Positions 15,638 through 26,572 are shown, numbered from the stretch's first letter. The stretch is 64,000 nucleotides of DNA from Gracilibacillus salinarum (GCF_022919575.1 NZ_CP095071.1:248001-312000), one strand, 5' to 3'. Numbers and translations: made by a program. Notes: generated by a model not told the origin, from the sequence alone.

Positions 15638-17716
15638 ATGGCACAATATCTAGTAATCGTTGAATCACCGGCAAAAGCCAAAACTATAGAAAGATATCTG
15701 GGAAAAAAATATAAAGTAAGAGCATCAATGGGCCATGTTCGTGATTTACCTAAAAGTCAAATGGGCGTACATGAGGAAGATAACTTTGAACCCAAATACA
15801 TTACAATTAGAGGGAAAGGTCCCGTCTTAAAAGAATTAAAAACAGCTGCCAAAAAAGCAGATCAAGTATTTCTGGCAGCCGATCCGGATCGCGAAGGGGA
15901 AGCGATTGCCTGGCATTTAGCACATAGTTTAAACATTGAACTGGACTCCAAATGCCGCGTAGTATTTAATGAAATCACTAAAGATGCAGTAAAAGATTCA
16001 TTTAAGCATCCGAGAACCATAAACATGGATTTGGTAGATGCGCAACAAGCGAGAAGAATTTTAGATAGATTAGTTGGTTATAATATTAGTCCGTTATTAT
16101 GGCAAAAAGTCAAAAAAGGTTTAAGTGCGGGTCGTGTGCAGTCTGTGGCTGTTAAAATGATCATTGACCGCGAGAACGAAATTAAAAACTTTAAGCCTGA
16201 AGAGTATTGGAGTATTGAATCTAGCTTTAAAAAAGGCAGACAAAAATTCGAAGGCAGCTTTTATGGCCAAGGTGGCAAAAAGCAAGCACTGCATTCGAGA
16301 GAAGATGTCGATGCGATTTTAAATACGATGAAGGGAAAAGATTTTCTTGTTGATAAAGTAAATAAACGAGAAAGAAAACGGAATCCATCTCCGTCATTTA
16401 CTACTTCCAGTTTACAGCAGGAAGCTGCAAGAAAATTAAATTTTAGAGCTCGAAAGACAATGATGGTTGCTCAGCAATTATATGAAGGAATTGACTTGGG
16501 TAAACGTGAAGGCGGTATTACCGGTTTAATTACCTATATGCGTACAGATTCGACGCGAATTTCGGATACGGCAAAAGCCCAGGCCAAGGATTTTATTACC
16601 AGTAATTATGGGAAGGAATTTAATGGATACAGCGCTAAATCTAAAAATGCAGAAGGAGCACAGGATGCCCATGAAGCAATTCGCCCAACCAATGCAATGC
16701 GTGATCCGGAATCCTTGAAAACCATTCTGTCAAGGGATCAATTTAAGCTCTATAAATTAATCTGGGAACGATTTATAGCAAGCCAAATGGCACCTGCTGT
16801 AATGGATACCATGACTGTCCATTTAACCAACCAGGGAGTGGAGTTCAGAGCAAATGGCTCAAAAATAAAATTTAAAGGGTTTATGAAAGTATATACGGAG
16901 AGCTCTGATGATCCTAATAAGCAAAAGGATAAATGGCTGCCCGAATTAAAAGAAGGCGAAACAGTTAATTCTGAAGAAATGAAGCCGCAACAGCATTTTA
17001 CCCAGCCGCCACCCCGTTATACAGAAGCAAGATTGGTCAAAACAATGGAAGAGGAAGGTATTGGTCGTCCATCAACTTATGCCCCGACATTGGATACGAT
17101 ACAACGACGCGGTTATGTAGCTTTGGATAGCCGACGCTTTGTTCCGACTGAACTTGGTGAGATGGTCAATACGATTATGGAAGAGTTCTTCCCTGAGATT
17201 ATTGATGTAGCATTTACGGTGAAGATGGAAGGCGATTTGGATGCGATCGAAGATGGAAAAACTAAATGGGTAAACATCATCGATCAATTTTATCAAGGCT
17301 TTAAAAAACGCCTTGAAACAGCGGATGAAGAAATGGAAAAAGTCGAGATTCGTGATGAACCAGCGGGAATTGATTGCGAGAAATGTGGTCATGAAATGGT
17401 TTATAAAATGGGAAGATACGGAAAATTCCTTGCTTGCTCGAACTTTCCTGACTGCCGTAATACGAAGCCAATCTTAAAAGAAATTGGTGTTAATTGTCCG
17501 AAATGTAAAGATGGAAACATCGTTGAAAGAAAATCAAAGAAAAGAAGAATCTTCTATGGCTGTGATAACTATCCCGATTGTGACTTTCTTTCTTGGGATA
17601 AGCCAGTAGGCAGAAGTTGTCCAAAATGTGATCAAATGCTAGTCGAGAAGAGATCGAAGAAAAAGGTTCAGGTCCAATGTTCATCATGTGATTATAAAGA
17701 AGAAGAACAAGGCTGA
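15638..17716 (+). CDS. topA: DNA topoisomerase I
   Basis: Type IA topoisomerase that relaxes negative supercoils. The 692-residue product has the N-terminal Toprim domain ([31 protein letters not shown]) and the catalytic Tyr in [12 protein letters not shown] near residue 305. Three C-terminal zinc-ribbon repeats follow ([16 protein letters not shown] with CDNYPDC, CPKCDQM with CSSC). Length matches the B. subtilis enzyme. GGGAGGGTG precedes the ATG. It should be followed by trmFO but is not. Confidence 0.98.
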   Translation: MAQYLVIVESPAKAKTIERYLGKKYKVRASMGHVRDLPKSQMGVHEEDNFEPKYITIRGKGPVLKELKTAAKKADQVFLAADPDREGEAIAWHLAHSLNIELDSKCRVVFNEITKDAVKDSFKHPRTINMDLVDAQQARRILDRLVGYNISPLLWQKVKKGLSAGRVQSVAVKMIIDRENEIKNFKPEEYWSIESSFKKGRQKFEGSFYGQGGKKQALHSREDVDAILNTMKGKDFLVDKVNKRERKRNPSPSFTTSSLQQEAARKLNFRARKTMMVAQQLYEGIDLGKREGGITGLITYMRTDSTRISDTAKAQAKDFITSNYGKEFNGYSAKSKNAEGAQDAHEAIRPTNAMRDPESLKTILSRDQFKLYKLIWERFIASQMAPAVMDTMTVHLTNQGVEFRANGSKIKFKGFMKVYTESSDDPNKQKDKWLPELKEGETVNSEEMKPQQHFTQPPPRYTEARLVKTMEEEGIGRPSTYAPTLDTIQRRGYVALDSRRFVPTELGEMVNTIMEEFFPEIIDVAFTVKMEGDLDAIEDGKTKWVNIIDQFYQGFKKRLETADEEMEKVEIRDEPAGIDCEKCGHEMVYKMGRYGKFLACSNFPDCRNTKPILKEIGVNCPKCKDGNIVERKSKKRRIFYGCDNYPDCDFLSWDKPVGRSCPKCDQMLVEKRSKKKVQVQCSSCDYKEEEQG

Positions 17717-17720
17717 CAGG

Positions 17721-17758
17721 AGTGGAGCTTGCTTGAAACACAGTAGGCTTCACTTTTT
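17721..17758 (+). terminator. Probable terminator after topA
   Basis: GTGGAGC and GCTTCAC can pair (with G-T pairs) around a 19-base loop, followed by TTTTTCTTTTC. It is a weaker stem than the others in the window. The remaining interval to xerC (17759-17883) holds no gene; trmFO, expected here, is absent. Confidence 0.5.
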
Positions 17759-17883
17759 CTTTTCTATAAGGAAGCAATTAATGTTAAGATGAAAGAAAGG
17801 GTCACTATGGGATGGTTTAAAGCACTGTCAACAAGGGAAACAATGTAATATTGAAGAAAGTAGTGACAATTTTGCAAACATAA

Positions 17884-17912
17884 TTGCAGACTCTATGCTA
17901 TTGTGTTAATAT
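17884..17912 (+). promoter_or_regulatory. Predicted sigma-A promoter of the xerC-hslVU-codY operon
   Basis: TTGCAG at 17884-17889, a 17-base spacer and TAATAT at 17907-17912. The xerC start follows 24 bases downstream with AGAGGTGAT in between. Confidence 0.55.
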
Positions 17913-17935
17913 TTTAACGCATTTAGAGGTGATCT

Positions 17936-18841
17936 ATGAATTTTTATAAAAGCTGGTTATTGTATGTTGATTATTTAAAAATCGAAAAAAATGCAACAAA
18001 ATTAACGATAGAAGCTTATGAACAGGATATATCCGTCTTTTTTACATTTTTAAAAGAACAAAGTCTTAGTTCTTTGCTTGATGTAGATTATGGTGTGATT
18101 CGTACTTTTTTAACTACATTATACTCACGTGATTTATCAAAAAGGTCAGTTAACAGGTATATTTCTTCCTTGCGCTCCTTTTATAAATTTTTAGTAAGAG
18201 AGCATATCGTTAAGGAGAATCCATTTGTACATTTACAATTACCTAAAGGTGACTATACTATTCCTGAGTTTATGTATCTCGAAGAAATCGATGTTTTGTT
18301 TGAATCGATCGATACATCGACTGCGTTAGGACAACGGAATATGGCGATCCTGGAATTGCTATACGGTACAGGTATCCGAGTCAGTGAATGTGTAAAGATT
18401 AGGGTAGAAGATATTGATTTTGAATTACAGACGATTTTTGTACAAGGAAAAGGGAATAAGGAAAGATATGTTCCTTTAGGAGGTTTCGCGATACGAGCTA
18501 TTCAAACCTACTTATTAGAAAGTCGACATCAACTTATATCACAAAAGAGTCAGTCGGGAAATTATCTTTTTCTAAATGCGCGTGGTAATCCGTTAACAAC
18601 AAGAGGTATCCGGATGATTATAAATAGCCTGGTGGAAGACTCCGCCATGACGTTACATATTCACCCCCATAAGTTGAGACATAGCTTCGCTACTCATTTA
18701 CTTGATAATGGAGCGGATTTAAGGGCGGTACAAGAGCTGTTAGGACATGCTCACCTATCTTCTACGCAAATCTATACACACGTCTCAAAGGACCGCTTAA
18801 ATCACGTATACAGGGGTACCCATCCACGAGCAAAACGATAG
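17936..18841 (+). CDS. xerC: Site-specific tyrosine recombinase XerC (CodV)
   Basis: Partner of XerD in resolving chromosome dimers at the dif site. The 301-residue product has an N-terminal SAM-like DNA-binding domain (about residues 1-90) and a catalytic domain. The catalytic residues are visible: Arg in [11 protein letters not shown], HxxR in [13 protein letters not shown], His in [13 protein letters not shown] and the nucleophile Tyr in [10 protein letters not shown]. It is first gene of the operon with hslV, hslU and codY, as in B. subtilis (codV-clpQ-clpY-codY). Confidence 0.96.
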   Translation: MNFYKSWLLYVDYLKIEKNATKLTIEAYEQDISVFFTFLKEQSLSSLLDVDYGVIRTFLTTLYSRDLSKRSVNRYISSLRSFYKFLVREHIVKENPFVHLQLPKGDYTIPEFMYLEEIDVLFESIDTSTALGQRNMAILELLYGTGIRVSECVKIRVEDIDFELQTIFVQGKGNKERYVPLGGFAIRAIQTYLLESRHQLISQKSQSGNYLFLNARGNPLTTRGIRMIINSLVEDSAMTLHIHPHKLRHSFATHLLDNGADLRAVQELLGHAHLSSTQIYTHVSKDRLNHVYRGTHPRAKR

Positions 18842-18852
18842 GAGGAATGAGA

Positions 18853-19395
18853 ATGAGTACTTTTCATGCAACAACGATATTTGCTATACAGCACAATGGT
18901 AAGTCTGCGATGTGTGGTGACGGTCAGGTGACATTCGGCAATCAGGTAGTTATGAAGCACACAGCAAAGAAAGTAAGACGGTTATATCGTGACCAGGTAT
19001 TAGCAGGTTTTGCTGGATCAGTTGCTGACGCATTTACGCTTTTTGAGAGCTTCGAGACCAAATTAGAAACACATGATGGAAATTTATCAAGAGCAGCCGT
19101 AGAATTGGCGAAAGACTGGCGAAATGATAAATACTTACGGAAGTTAGAAGCGATGCTGATAGTAATGAATAAGGATGAATTATTACTAGTATCAGGTACA
19201 GGTGAAGTCATCGAACCTGACGATGGAATCCTTGCGATTGGTTCGGGCGGACATTATGCACTTAGTGCCGGAAGAGCTTTGAAACGCCATGCCTCAGAAA
19301 TGGAAGCGAAAGATATTGCAAGAGCATCTTTGGAAATTGCAGGTGAGATTTGTGTGTTTACCAACGATCAGTTAATTCTCGAAGAACTTGTATAA
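18853..19395 (+). CDS. hslV: ATP-dependent protease peptidase subunit HslV (ClpQ/CodW)
   Basis: Proteasome-like peptidase that forms a complex with the HslU ATPase. The 180-residue product begins [20 protein letters not shown], so ATG 18853 is preferred to 18847 (spacing to AGGAGG and family alignment). Removal of Met would leave an N-terminal Ser rather than the Thr of the E. coli enzyme, as is known for the B. subtilis form. [11 protein letters not shown] and [17 protein letters not shown] are family segments. hslU follows after 15 bases. Confidence 0.96.
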   Translation: MSTFHATTIFAIQHNGKSAMCGDGQVTFGNQVVMKHTAKKVRRLYRDQVLAGFAGSVADAFTLFESFETKLETHDGNLSRAAVELAKDWRNDKYLRKLEAMLIVMNKDELLLVSGTGEVIEPDDGILAIGSGGHYALSAGRALKRHASEMEAKDIARASLEIAGEICVFTNDQLILEELV

Positions 19396-19410
19396 GGAAG
19401 GGTGAAGGAC

Positions 19411-20811
19411 ATGTCTATCGACTTTACACCAAAACAAATTGTAGAAAAATTAAATGAATACATAATTGGTCAGACAGATGCCAAAAAAGCAGTAGCAGTC
19501 GCTTTGCGGAATCGATATCGACGAATGCAGCTTCCGGAGGCATTACGTCATGAAATTGTACCGAAAAATATTTTGATGATTGGTCCAACTGGAGTTGGGA
19601 AGACAGAGGTTGCCAGGAGGTTAGCTAAATTAGTTGGTGCCCCTTTTATTAAAATTGAAGCTACGAAATATACAGAGGTCGGTTACGTTGGTCGTGATGT
19701 CGAATCAATGGTACGGGATCTTGTTGAAACGGCTGTTCGAATGGTAAAGGAAGAAGCAATGGCAGAGGTGCAGGATAAAGCGGAAAAACAAGCTAATAAA
19801 CGAATAGTAGAATTGCTGGTTCCGTCGAAAAAGAAATCAAATAATTCAAAAAATCCATTTGACTTCTTTATGAATGCGAATCAAAATGAAGAGCAACAAG
19901 AAGCAAGTGATAGCTACTCGGAATCCGACAGTATTAGGCAACAACGGCAACAAACGAAAAAAATGCTGGAATTAGGAGAATTAGAAGATCGCATGGTAAC
20001 CATTGAAGTCGAAGAACAATCGGCTAATATGTTTGATATGCTTCAAGGTTCAGGAATGGAACAAATGGGCATGAACATGCAAGATGCTTTTGGACAGCTA
20101 TTTCCGAAAAAGAAGAAGAAACGTACATTGGCAGTAAAAGATGCTAGAAAAGTACTAACACAACAAGAAGCACAGAAATTAATAGATATGGATTACGTCA
20201 CACAGCAAGCAGTCGAACGAGCGGAACAAACTGGTATTATATTCATCGATGAAATGGACAAGATTGCAGTGAAGCAAGAGCAATCAGCCAATGTCTCACG
20301 CGAAGGGGTACAACGTGACATTCTGCCAATCGTAGAAGGTTCATCGATTGTGACCAAGTACGGTCCGGTCAAAACTGATCATATGCTTTTCATTGCAGCA
20401 GGTGCTTTTCACATGGCAAAGCCTTCTGATTTGATTCCGGAGTTACAGGGACGTTTCCCCATTCGGGTTGAATTCGATAAATTGACTGTAGCAGATTTCA
20501 AACGAATATTGGAAGAACCGTCCAATGCTTTAATCAAGCAATATAAAGCATTGCTCGAGACAGAAGGCATTTCGATTACCTTCACAGAGGAAGCAATCAA
20601 CCGGTTAGCAGAAATAGCTTATCAGGTTAATCAGGAAACGGATAATATCGGTGCGAGGAGATTACACACTATTTTAGAGAAGCTATTAGAGGAATTATCC
20701 TACGAAGCCTCAGACATAGGAATAGGAAATGTAGAAATTACAGAAAACTATGTAAATGAGAAATTAAAATCGATTGCGACGAACAAAGACTTAAGTCAAT
20801 TTATTCTATAA
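19411..20811 (+). CDS. hslU: HslU (ClpY) AAA+ ATPase subunit
   Basis: Unfoldase ring that feeds substrates to HslV. The 466-residue product shows Walker [15 protein letters not shown] near residue 56, the intermediate I-domain (about 110-240, Gln/Glu rich with [12 protein letters not shown]), Walker B FIDEMDKI, and the C-terminal [16 protein letters not shown] tail that docks into HslV (here [12 protein letters not shown]). ATG 19411 is chosen from spacing to AAGGAAGGG. Length equals that of B. subtilis ClpY. Confidence 0.97.
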   Translation: MSIDFTPKQIVEKLNEYIIGQTDAKKAVAVALRNRYRRMQLPEALRHEIVPKNILMIGPTGVGKTEVARRLAKLVGAPFIKIEATKYTEVGYVGRDVESMVRDLVETAVRMVKEEAMAEVQDKAEKQANKRIVELLVPSKKKSNNSKNPFDFFMNANQNEEQQEASDSYSESDSIRQQRQQTKKMLELGELEDRMVTIEVEEQSANMFDMLQGSGMEQMGMNMQDAFGQLFPKKKKKRTLAVKDARKVLTQQEAQKLIDMDYVTQQAVERAEQTGIIFIDEMDKIAVKQEQSANVSREGVQRDILPIVEGSSIVTKYGPVKTDHMLFIAAGAFHMAKPSDLIPELQGRFPIRVEFDKLTVADFKRILEEPSNALIKQYKALLETEGISITFTEEAINRLAEIAYQVNQETDNIGARRLHTILEKLLEELSYEASDIGIGNVEITENYVNEKLKSIATNKDLSQFIL

Positions 20812-20832
20812 CAAATGGATGGTGAAATAAAG

Positions 20833-21609
20833 ATGGAACTATTAGATAAAACAAGAAAAATTAATGCCATGCTCCAAAAGACAAAGGGGAAATCCGTTGA
20901 CTTTACTGACATGTCCAAAACATTACGTGACGTGATCGGAGCCAATATTTTTATTGTCAGCAGAAAAGGGAAATTATTAGGATTTGCGATTAATCAGCAA
21001 ATCGAAAATGAACGAATGAAGAAAATGCTGGAAGAACGGCAATTTCCGGAAACATATACCGATAATTTATTTAATATCACCGCTACAACTACAAATCTGG
21101 ATATCGAAAGTGAATACACCGCATTTCCAGTAGAGAACTATGAGTTATTTCAGAGTGGTTTAACAACGATTGTGCCAATCATCGGTGGCGGACAACGTTT
21201 AGGTACATTGATCCTAAGTCGCTTGTCAGATAGTTTCAATGATGATGATTTGATTTTAGCAGAATATGGTGCAACGGTAGTCGGCATGGAAATCCTTCAT
21301 GAAAAAACAGAAGAAATTGAAGAAGAGGCCCGTAGTAAAGCTGTCGTACAAATGGCAATCAGCTCGCTTTCATATAGTGAATTAGAAGCAATTGAGCATA
21401 TCTTTGAAGAGTTAAATGGTATCGAAGGACTACTTGTGGCTAGTAAGATCGCGGACAGAGTCGGTATTACACGATCTGTTATTGTCAACGCACTTCGGAA
21501 GCTGGAGAGTGCTGGTGTAATTGAATCAAGATCGTTAGGGATGAAGGGTACTTATATTAAGGTATTGAATGATAAATTCTTACGTGAGTTAAAGCATTAT
21601 CATATCTAA
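20833..21609 (+). CDS. codY: GTP- and branched-chain-amino-acid-sensing repressor CodY
   Basis: Global regulator that represses nutrient-adaptation genes when isoleucine, leucine, valine and GTP are plentiful. The 258-residue product starts [16 protein letters not shown], matching B. subtilis MALLQKTRIINSMLQ, so ATG 20833 (after GGATGGTGA) is used. It has the N-terminal GAF ligand domain (1-155) and C-terminal winged helix with [20 protein letters not shown] and [16 protein letters not shown]. It sits just before the fla/che operon; CodY represses that operon in B. subtilis. Confidence 0.98.
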   Translation: MELLDKTRKINAMLQKTKGKSVDFTDMSKTLRDVIGANIFIVSRKGKLLGFAINQQIENERMKKMLEERQFPETYTDNLFNITATTTNLDIESEYTAFPVENYELFQSGLTTIVPIIGGGQRLGTLILSRLSDSFNDDDLILAEYGATVVGMEILHEKTEEIEEEARSKAVVQMAISSLSYSELEAIEHIFEELNGIEGLLVASKIADRVGITRSVIVNALRKLESAGVIESRSLGMKGTYIKVLNDKFLRELKHYHI

Positions 21610-21701
21610 GCTAAATCCATTATTGGTGATAAATGTAAGAAGATGTAGTTCTTTTGTAATCAATTTAGGAGATCTATGTTAATTCTATGTAAATTAATAA
21701 G

Positions 21702-21740
21702 TAAAAAGTTCCTCACATTTGATTGTGAGGAACTTTTTTT
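21702..21740 (+). terminator. Rho-independent terminator after codY
   Basis: Perfect arms AAAAAGTTCCTCACA and TGTGAGGAACTTTTT around a short loop, with a T run. It separates codY from the fla/che operon, although read-through cannot be excluded. Confidence 0.92.
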
Positions 21741-21906
21741 ATGTGAATTTTCTGTTATTTTATTACTAATAACCAATAATTCGATAGTCACGATTGGTGA
21801 TTATTATACTGTGGAATCAAAATAAAAGTGATTCTTTTGAACTATTTTTGAAAAAATATTACACTACTTTAGTCAGAATATGACGATAAGTCATAGACAC
21901 TTCACC

Positions 21907-21931
21907 TAAATTATTTTACAATATTCGATAG
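21907..21931 (+). promoter_or_regulatory. Possible sigma-D-type promoter of the fla/che operon
   Basis: TAAA at 21907-21910 and TCGATAG at 21925-21931, separated by 14 bases, resemble the flagellar sigma-D consensus (TAAA, 14-16 bases, CCGATAT). It lies 50 bases before flgB. A sigma-A promoter is also expected in the AT-rich interval 21741-21906, but I cannot place one with confidence. The interval has no gene. Confidence 0.4.
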
Positions 21932-21980
21932 GAAATTCATTTTTATGACGGTTTATATTAAAAAAGTGGAGGATTTTTTT

Positions 21981-22373
21981 ATGTCTTTATTTGGAGGAAC
22001 TATCCAATCATTAGAGAATTCGTTGCAATATGCTTCAGTCAAAAACCAGACGATAGCCAATAATATCGCTAACGTCGATACTCCAAACTATAAAGCTAAA
22101 AGTGTACAATTCAACAATGTACTTAACGAAGAGTTGTCTAAAGGGTTTAAAACGACCAGGACGGATGCGAGACACCTTGATTTTTCGACAGAATCATCAG
22201 CTGTTCGTGTCACAACAAATACGGGTTCCACATATAACCACAATGGCAACAATGTTGATGTAGATAAAGAGATGACAGACTTGGCTAAGAATCAAATTTA
22301 CTATCAGGCACTAGTTGATCGGATTAATGGAAAATTTTCCAGTTTACAAAGTGTTATTAGAGGAGGAAATTAA
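21981..22373 (+). CDS. flgB: Flagellar basal-body rod protein FlgB
   Basis: First gene of the fla/che operon; a proximal rod subunit outside the membrane, exported by the flagellar type III system. The 130-residue product starts MSLFGGTIQSLENSLQYASV and carries the rod/hook signature NNIANVDTPNYKAKSVQF. The C-terminal helix (AKNQIYYQALVDRINGKFSS) is also typical. ATG 21981 follows GTGGAGG; the in-frame start at 21945 lacks a ribosome site and family support. flgC starts 3 bases after its stop. Confidence 0.96.
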   Translation: MSLFGGTIQSLENSLQYASVKNQTIANNIANVDTPNYKAKSVQFNNVLNEELSKGFKTTRTDARHLDFSTESSAVRVTTNTGSTYNHNGNNVDVDKEMTDLAKNQIYYQALVDRINGKFSSLQSVIRGGN

Positions 22374-22375
22374 CG

Positions 22376-22831
22376 ATGTCAATTTTTAATGCGATTAATA
22401 CAAGTGGCAGTGGTTTAACAGCCCAACGTCTTCGAATGGACACGATTTCCTCTAATATTGCTAACGCAGATACAACACGAGCTACCGTAAATGAGAATGG
22501 TGAATATGAACCATATCGAAGAAAGATGACGGTCTTTAGTTCCAAAGGGCAAAGCTTTTCTTCTGTCCTCAACCAGGCTACGGCAGGTTCGAGTAACACG
22601 GGTAGTGGGGTGAAAGTATCAGACATTGAAGAAGATGATGAGCCTTTTCAGCTAGTGTATAATCCGAATCATCCTGATGCGAATGATGATGGCTACGTTG
22701 AAGTGCCTAATGTGGATCCTTTGCAGGAAATGGTTGATATGATGAGTGCAACCAGGTCCTATGAAGCTAATGTCACAGCACTTAATGCATCCAAAACGAT
22801 GCTGATGAAGGCACTGGAAATAGGTAAATAA
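22376..22831 (+). CDS. flgC: Flagellar basal-body rod protein FlgC
   Basis: Rod subunit of the flagellar basal body. The 151-residue product has the N-terminal signature GLTAQRLRMDTISSNIANAD, a central NPNHPDANDDGYVEVPNVDP segment, and the C-terminal coiled-coil motif (MMSATRSYEANVTALNASKT). Length equals the family norm. AGAGGAGG at the end of flgB provides the ribosome site. Confidence 0.97.
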   Translation: MSIFNAINTSGSGLTAQRLRMDTISSNIANADTTRATVNENGEYEPYRRKMTVFSSKGQSFSSVLNQATAGSSNTGSGVKVSDIEEDDEPFQLVYNPNHPDANDDGYVEVPNVDPLQEMVDMMSATRSYEANVTALNASKTMLMKALEIGK

Positions 22832-22853
22832 TATCGTGTAGGAGTGAAATCGC

Positions 22854-23156
22854 TTGAATATCTATTCATTAGAAAATATCCAATCTAACGCTATTCAAAC
22901 ATCAAAACAGTCAACGCAAACAGTTGGTCAGTCACATCAAAATTTTGCAGATAATTTAAAACAAGCAGTCGAAAGTATTAATCAGGCACAGGTAGAATCT
23001 GACGAAAAGACACAAGCGCTGGCAAGTGGTGAAATTGATGATTTGCATGATGTAATGATTACAGCACAAAAAGCAAGTATTATGTTGCAAACAGGTGTGC
23101 AAGTTCAGAAAAAAGTAGTCGATGCATACAACGAAGTGATGAGAATGCAAGTGTAA
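22854..23156 (+). CDS. fliE: Flagellar hook-basal body complex protein FliE
   Basis: Joins the MS ring to the rod and is needed for early export. The 100-residue product ends in the family signature HDVMITAQKASIMLQTGVQV followed by QKKVVDAYNEVMRMQV. The start is TTG at 22854, set by GGAGTGA at 22841-22847; no ATG fits. Its N-terminus is Gln/Ser rich, as is common. fliF follows 40 bases later. Confidence 0.95.
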   Translation: MNIYSLENIQSNAIQTSKQSTQTVGQSHQNFADNLKQAVESINQAQVESDEKTQALASGEIDDLHDVMITAQKASIMLQTGVQVQKKVVDAYNEVMRMQV

Positions 23157-23196
23157 CAAGAAGTAGTATGCAAGTAATGATTTTTGGGGGCAAAAA

Positions 23197-24792
23197 ATGA
23201 ACGAGAAATTGAAACAATACAAGGAAAAAGCGGTTAGCTTTTACAGTTCCATATCCAAAAAACAAAAAGGGCTACTTTTTGGTGTAATCGGTTTGTTGTT
23301 AGCGGCTGTCATATTAGCAACGTTCTGGACTTCTTCTCAAAATGGCATGGTATCGTTATACAGTGATTTGTCACTGCAAGAAGTCGGTCAAATTACCGAA
23401 GAATTGGATGCGCGTAGTGTAAATTACGAGATTACAGAATCCGGAACAGGTGTGAAAGTGCCTGAGTCTGCAGCAGATTCACTGCTAGTGGACCTTGCTG
23501 CTCAAGGAATACCTGATAGTGGCAGCATAGACTATTCATTTTTTGCAGAAAATAGTTCGTTCGGTGTGACGGATAATGAATTCGAAGTAATGAAACTTGA
23601 CGCTATGCAAACGGAATTAGCTAATTTAATCACACAGATAGAAGGAATAGATGGGGCAGAAGTGAAGTTGAACATTCCGGAAGATCCGGTGTTTATCAGC
23701 GATCAACAAGAGGCTTCTTCTGCATCTATTGTCATACAGACAGCTGCTGGCTATCAATTCGAACCAAGTGAGATTAATGCATTATATAATTTAGTATCAA
23801 AATCAGTACCGAATCTCTCTAATGATAATATCGTCATTATGAACCAACATTTTGAGTATTTTGATTTAAATAATGAAAATTCATTTGATAATAGCAATAC
23901 ATATACATCGCAACAGCAAATCAAAACAAATATTGAATCGGATATTGAGCGTAATGTAAAGAAAATGCTCGGATCGATGATCGGAATGAACAAAGTAGCT
24001 ATATCTGTTACGACGGATATTGATTTCACACAAGAGCAAAGAGTAGAAGAAATTGTGGAACCAGTTGATGAAGAAAATGACTCCTTACCTGTCAGTGTCG
24101 AAACGATTACGGAATCGTTCACTGGTGCACAGCCTGAAGACAGTGCTGCTGGTGTAGAAGATGGTGAAATTGCCAATTATCCAGCTGATACAGAAGGAAA
24201 TGTCGGCGATTATGAATTGGTGAAGGAATCAGTAAATAATGAATTTAACCGGATTAAGAAAGATATCGTTGAAAGTCCTTATAAAGTTAGAGATCTAGGT
24301 ATTCAAGTAGCGATCGATAATTCAAGGCTGAATGAAAATGGTGAAACAGAATTGCTTTCTGCACAGGAGCAGGCGAACGTTGAAGAAAGTGTCGCTTCTA
24401 TATTGGATTCTATTATCGCAACTTCGATAGATAAATCTTATGGTGAAGTAACGCCAAATGAAAAAGTCTCTATCGTTTTTCAACCATTTGAGGGAACGGA
24501 TACGATTTCCACTCCTGCTGTTACGCCAGCAATACCGATGTGGGTGTACATAGTGGGTGGTTTGTTAATCTTAGCGATTATCGTACTTATTTGGATGCTT
24601 CGAAGAAATCGAACAGAAGAGGATATTATAGAAGAAATGGAAACGACGAGTTATGAAGAGCAGGAGATCCCGCCAATTATGCAAGCTGAGGATTCCGATA
24701 ATACCGTAAGACGGAAGCAATTAGAGAAATACGCAGCAGATAAACCTGAAGAATTTGCCAAACTGTTGCGCAGTTGGATTTCAGAGGATTAA
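23197..24792 (+). CDS. fliF: Flagellar MS-ring protein FliF
   Basis: Forms the MS ring in the membrane, platform for the export gate and rotor. The 531-residue product has a membrane segment at about 24-46, the ring-building YscJ/FliF domain (VSLYSDLSLQEVGQITEELD, LAAQGIPDSGSIDYSFF), a variable acidic middle part, and a second membrane segment near residues 445-467. The cytoplasmic tail that binds FliG ends KYAADKPEEFAKLLRSWISE. Length is close to that in B. subtilis. Confidence 0.97.
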   Translation: MNEKLKQYKEKAVSFYSSISKKQKGLLFGVIGLLLAAVILATFWTSSQNGMVSLYSDLSLQEVGQITEELDARSVNYEITESGTGVKVPESAADSLLVDLAAQGIPDSGSIDYSFFAENSSFGVTDNEFEVMKLDAMQTELANLITQIEGIDGAEVKLNIPEDPVFISDQQEASSASIVIQTAAGYQFEPSEINALYNLVSKSVPNLSNDNIVIMNQHFEYFDLNNENSFDNSNTYTSQQQIKTNIESDIERNVKKMLGSMIGMNKVAISVTTDIDFTQEQRVEEIVEPVDEENDSLPVSVETITESFTGAQPEDSAAGVEDGEIANYPADTEGNVGDYELVKESVNNEFNRIKKDIVESPYKVRDLGIQVAIDNSRLNENGETELLSAQEQANVEESVASILDSIIATSIDKSYGEVTPNEKVSIVFQPFEGTDTISTPAVTPAIPMWVYIVGGLLILAIIVLIWMLRRNRTEEDIIEEMETTSYEEQEIPPIMQAEDSDNTVRRKQLEKYAADKPEEFAKLLRSWISED

Positions 24793-24807
24793 AGGGGGTT
24801 AGTAACA

Positions 24808-25818
24808 ATGGCAAAAAGACAAATATTAACAGGTAAACAGAAAGCAGCTATTTTATTAATCTCTCTAGGTCCTGATGTTTCTGCTCAAGTATATAAACAT
24901 CTGACGCCGGAAGAAATTGAAAAGTTAACGTTGGAAATTTCGTCTGTAAAGAAAGTGGATGGCAATCAAAAGGAAGAAATACTCGAACAATTTCACGAAA
25001 TCGCAATGGCGCAGGATTATATTTCTCAAGGAGGAATCAGTTACGCAAAGACTGTTTTAGAAAAAGCATTAGGAGAGGAAAAAGCAGATGATATTATTAA
25101 GCGATTAACCTCTTCCTTGCAAGTGAAACCATTTGATTTTGCCAGAAAAGCTGAGCCAGGACAAATCATTAATTTTATTCAAAACGAGCACCCGCAAACG
25201 ATTGCGCTTGTCTTATCTTATCTGGATTCGGAACAATCTGCACAAATTTTATCAGAATTACCGCAAGAGATGCAGGCAGATATTGCAAAACGAATTGCAG
25301 TTATGGACTCAACCTCGCCCGAAATTATAGCAGAAGTCGAACAGATATTGGAACGAAAGCTGTCTACTACTGTATCACAGGATTATACACAGACTGGTGG
25401 TATTCAATCTGTAGTGGAAGTACTGAATGGTGTCGATCGAAGTACTGAACGAACAATCCTGGATACGTTGGAAATTGATGATCCTGAGTTAGCAGATGAG
25501 ATTAAGAAACGGATGTTTGTATTTGAAGATATCGTGACATTAGATAACAGAGCGATTCAGCGGGTTATCCGGGAAGTCGAGAATGATGATCTGCGATTAT
25601 CGCTTAAAGTGGCAAGTGACGAAGTGAAAGAAATTGTCTTTAATAATATGTCCACTCGAATGGTAGAGACGTTTAAAGAAGAGATGGAATTCATGGGACC
25701 TGTACGATTACGTGATGTAGAAGAAGCACAATCACGAATTGTTGCAGTGATCAGACGACTGGAGGAAGTTGGCGAAATTGTCATTGCCAGAGGTGGAGGA
25801 GATGATATTATTGTCTAA
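24808..25818 (+). CDS. fliG: Flagellar motor switch protein FliG
   Basis: Rotor protein of the switch complex that contacts FliF, FliM and the MotA stator. The 336-residue product starts with KRQILTGKQKAAILLISLGP and has the middle-domain motif NEHPQTIALVLSYLDS. The C-terminal domain carries the charged torque helix (VRLRDVEEAQSRIVAVIRRL). AAAGGGGG precedes the ATG. The end overlaps the start of fliH by 8 bases. Confidence 0.97.
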   Translation: MAKRQILTGKQKAAILLISLGPDVSAQVYKHLTPEEIEKLTLEISSVKKVDGNQKEEILEQFHEIAMAQDYISQGGISYAKTVLEKALGEEKADDIIKRLTSSLQVKPFDFARKAEPGQIINFIQNEHPQTIALVLSYLDSEQSAQILSELPQEMQADIAKRIAVMDSTSPEIIAEVEQILERKLSTTVSQDYTQTGGIQSVVEVLNGVDRSTERTILDTLEIDDPELADEIKKRMFVFEDIVTLDNRAIQRVIREVENDDLRLSLKVASDEVKEIVFNNMSTRMVETFKEEMEFMGPVRLRDVEEAQSRIVAVIRRLEEVGEIVIARGGGDDIIV

Positions 25819-26572
25819 TTATTCTTTGCCGAAGAGACAAATCCAGCTGCGTAAAGTCGAGTCACCAGCTGCACGTTCAGAACAAAAAGAGGTTATGACT
25901 GAAAAAGAAACGATCACTCAACAAATAGCAGATGCAAAACACCAGTTGAATGATACATTACAGCACACGGAACGGCTAAAGCTGACAGCACAGCAAGAAA
26001 TCGACAAACTCCGAAACGACTGGGAAGAAGAACGTCAACAGTACATAGAACAGGCGCAACAAGAAGGGTATCAACAAGGGTTTCAGCAAGGAAAACAGGA
26101 TAGTACGACGCAATTTCAGTCCCTAATTAATCAGGCGGAAGATGTATTGCGGACTGCTAATAAGGAATATCATAAAATTGTTGCAGAAAGTGATGAGACC
26201 ATTTTGCATTTGTCGCTGGCAGTAGCAGAGAAAGTGATTCAACAATCTCTGGAAGAAGACCGTGCGAAATTCGTTGGAATCGCAAAGTCGCTAATGGATC
26301 AGGTCAAAGAGCATCCTGCTGTGACATTATTTGTCTCTGCACAATATTATCCTGTCATACAAGAATACAAAGAAGAATTAAATGCTATTTTGATTAAAGA
26401 TATCGAGTTTATGATTTATCCATCTTCTATATTAGCTGGTGAACAAATCATGATTGAGACACCTTTCGGCAAAATAGACGCTTCTGTAGATACCCAACTG
26501 GAAGAAATAAGAAATCAGCTTTCGTATGTTGTGGAGGAGATCACACGTGAATACACAAATGATATTGAATGA
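25811..26572 (+). CDS. fliH: Flagellar assembly protein FliH
   Basis: Regulator of the FliI export ATPase; it links the ATPase to the C ring. The 253-residue product has a charged coiled coil (about residues 30-110) with a Gln-rich YQQGFQQGKQD segment. A C-terminal domain similar to V/F-type ATPase subunits carries LSLAVAEKVIQQSL and GEQIMIETPFGKIDASVDTQ. TTG 25811 is chosen from its spacing to AGGTGGAGG; ATG 25802 is the other option. The stop lies inside fliI. Confidence 0.9.
   Translation: MSNYSLPKRQIQLRKVESPAARSEQKEVMTEKETITQQIADAKHQLNDTLQHTERLKLTAQQEIDKLRNDWEEERQQYIEQAQQEGYQQGFQQGKQDSTTQFQSLINQAEDVLRTANKEYHKIVAESDETILHLSLAVAEKVIQQSLEEDRAKFVGIAKSLMDQVKEHPAVTLFVSAQYYPVIQEYKEELNAILIKDIEFMIYPSSILAGEQIMIETPFGKIDASVDTQLEEIRNQLSYVVEEITREYTNDIE

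Noticed and set aside
17721..17935. Remnant of trmFO
   Set aside because: No frame in this interval resembles the FAD-binding start or any other part of TrmFO.
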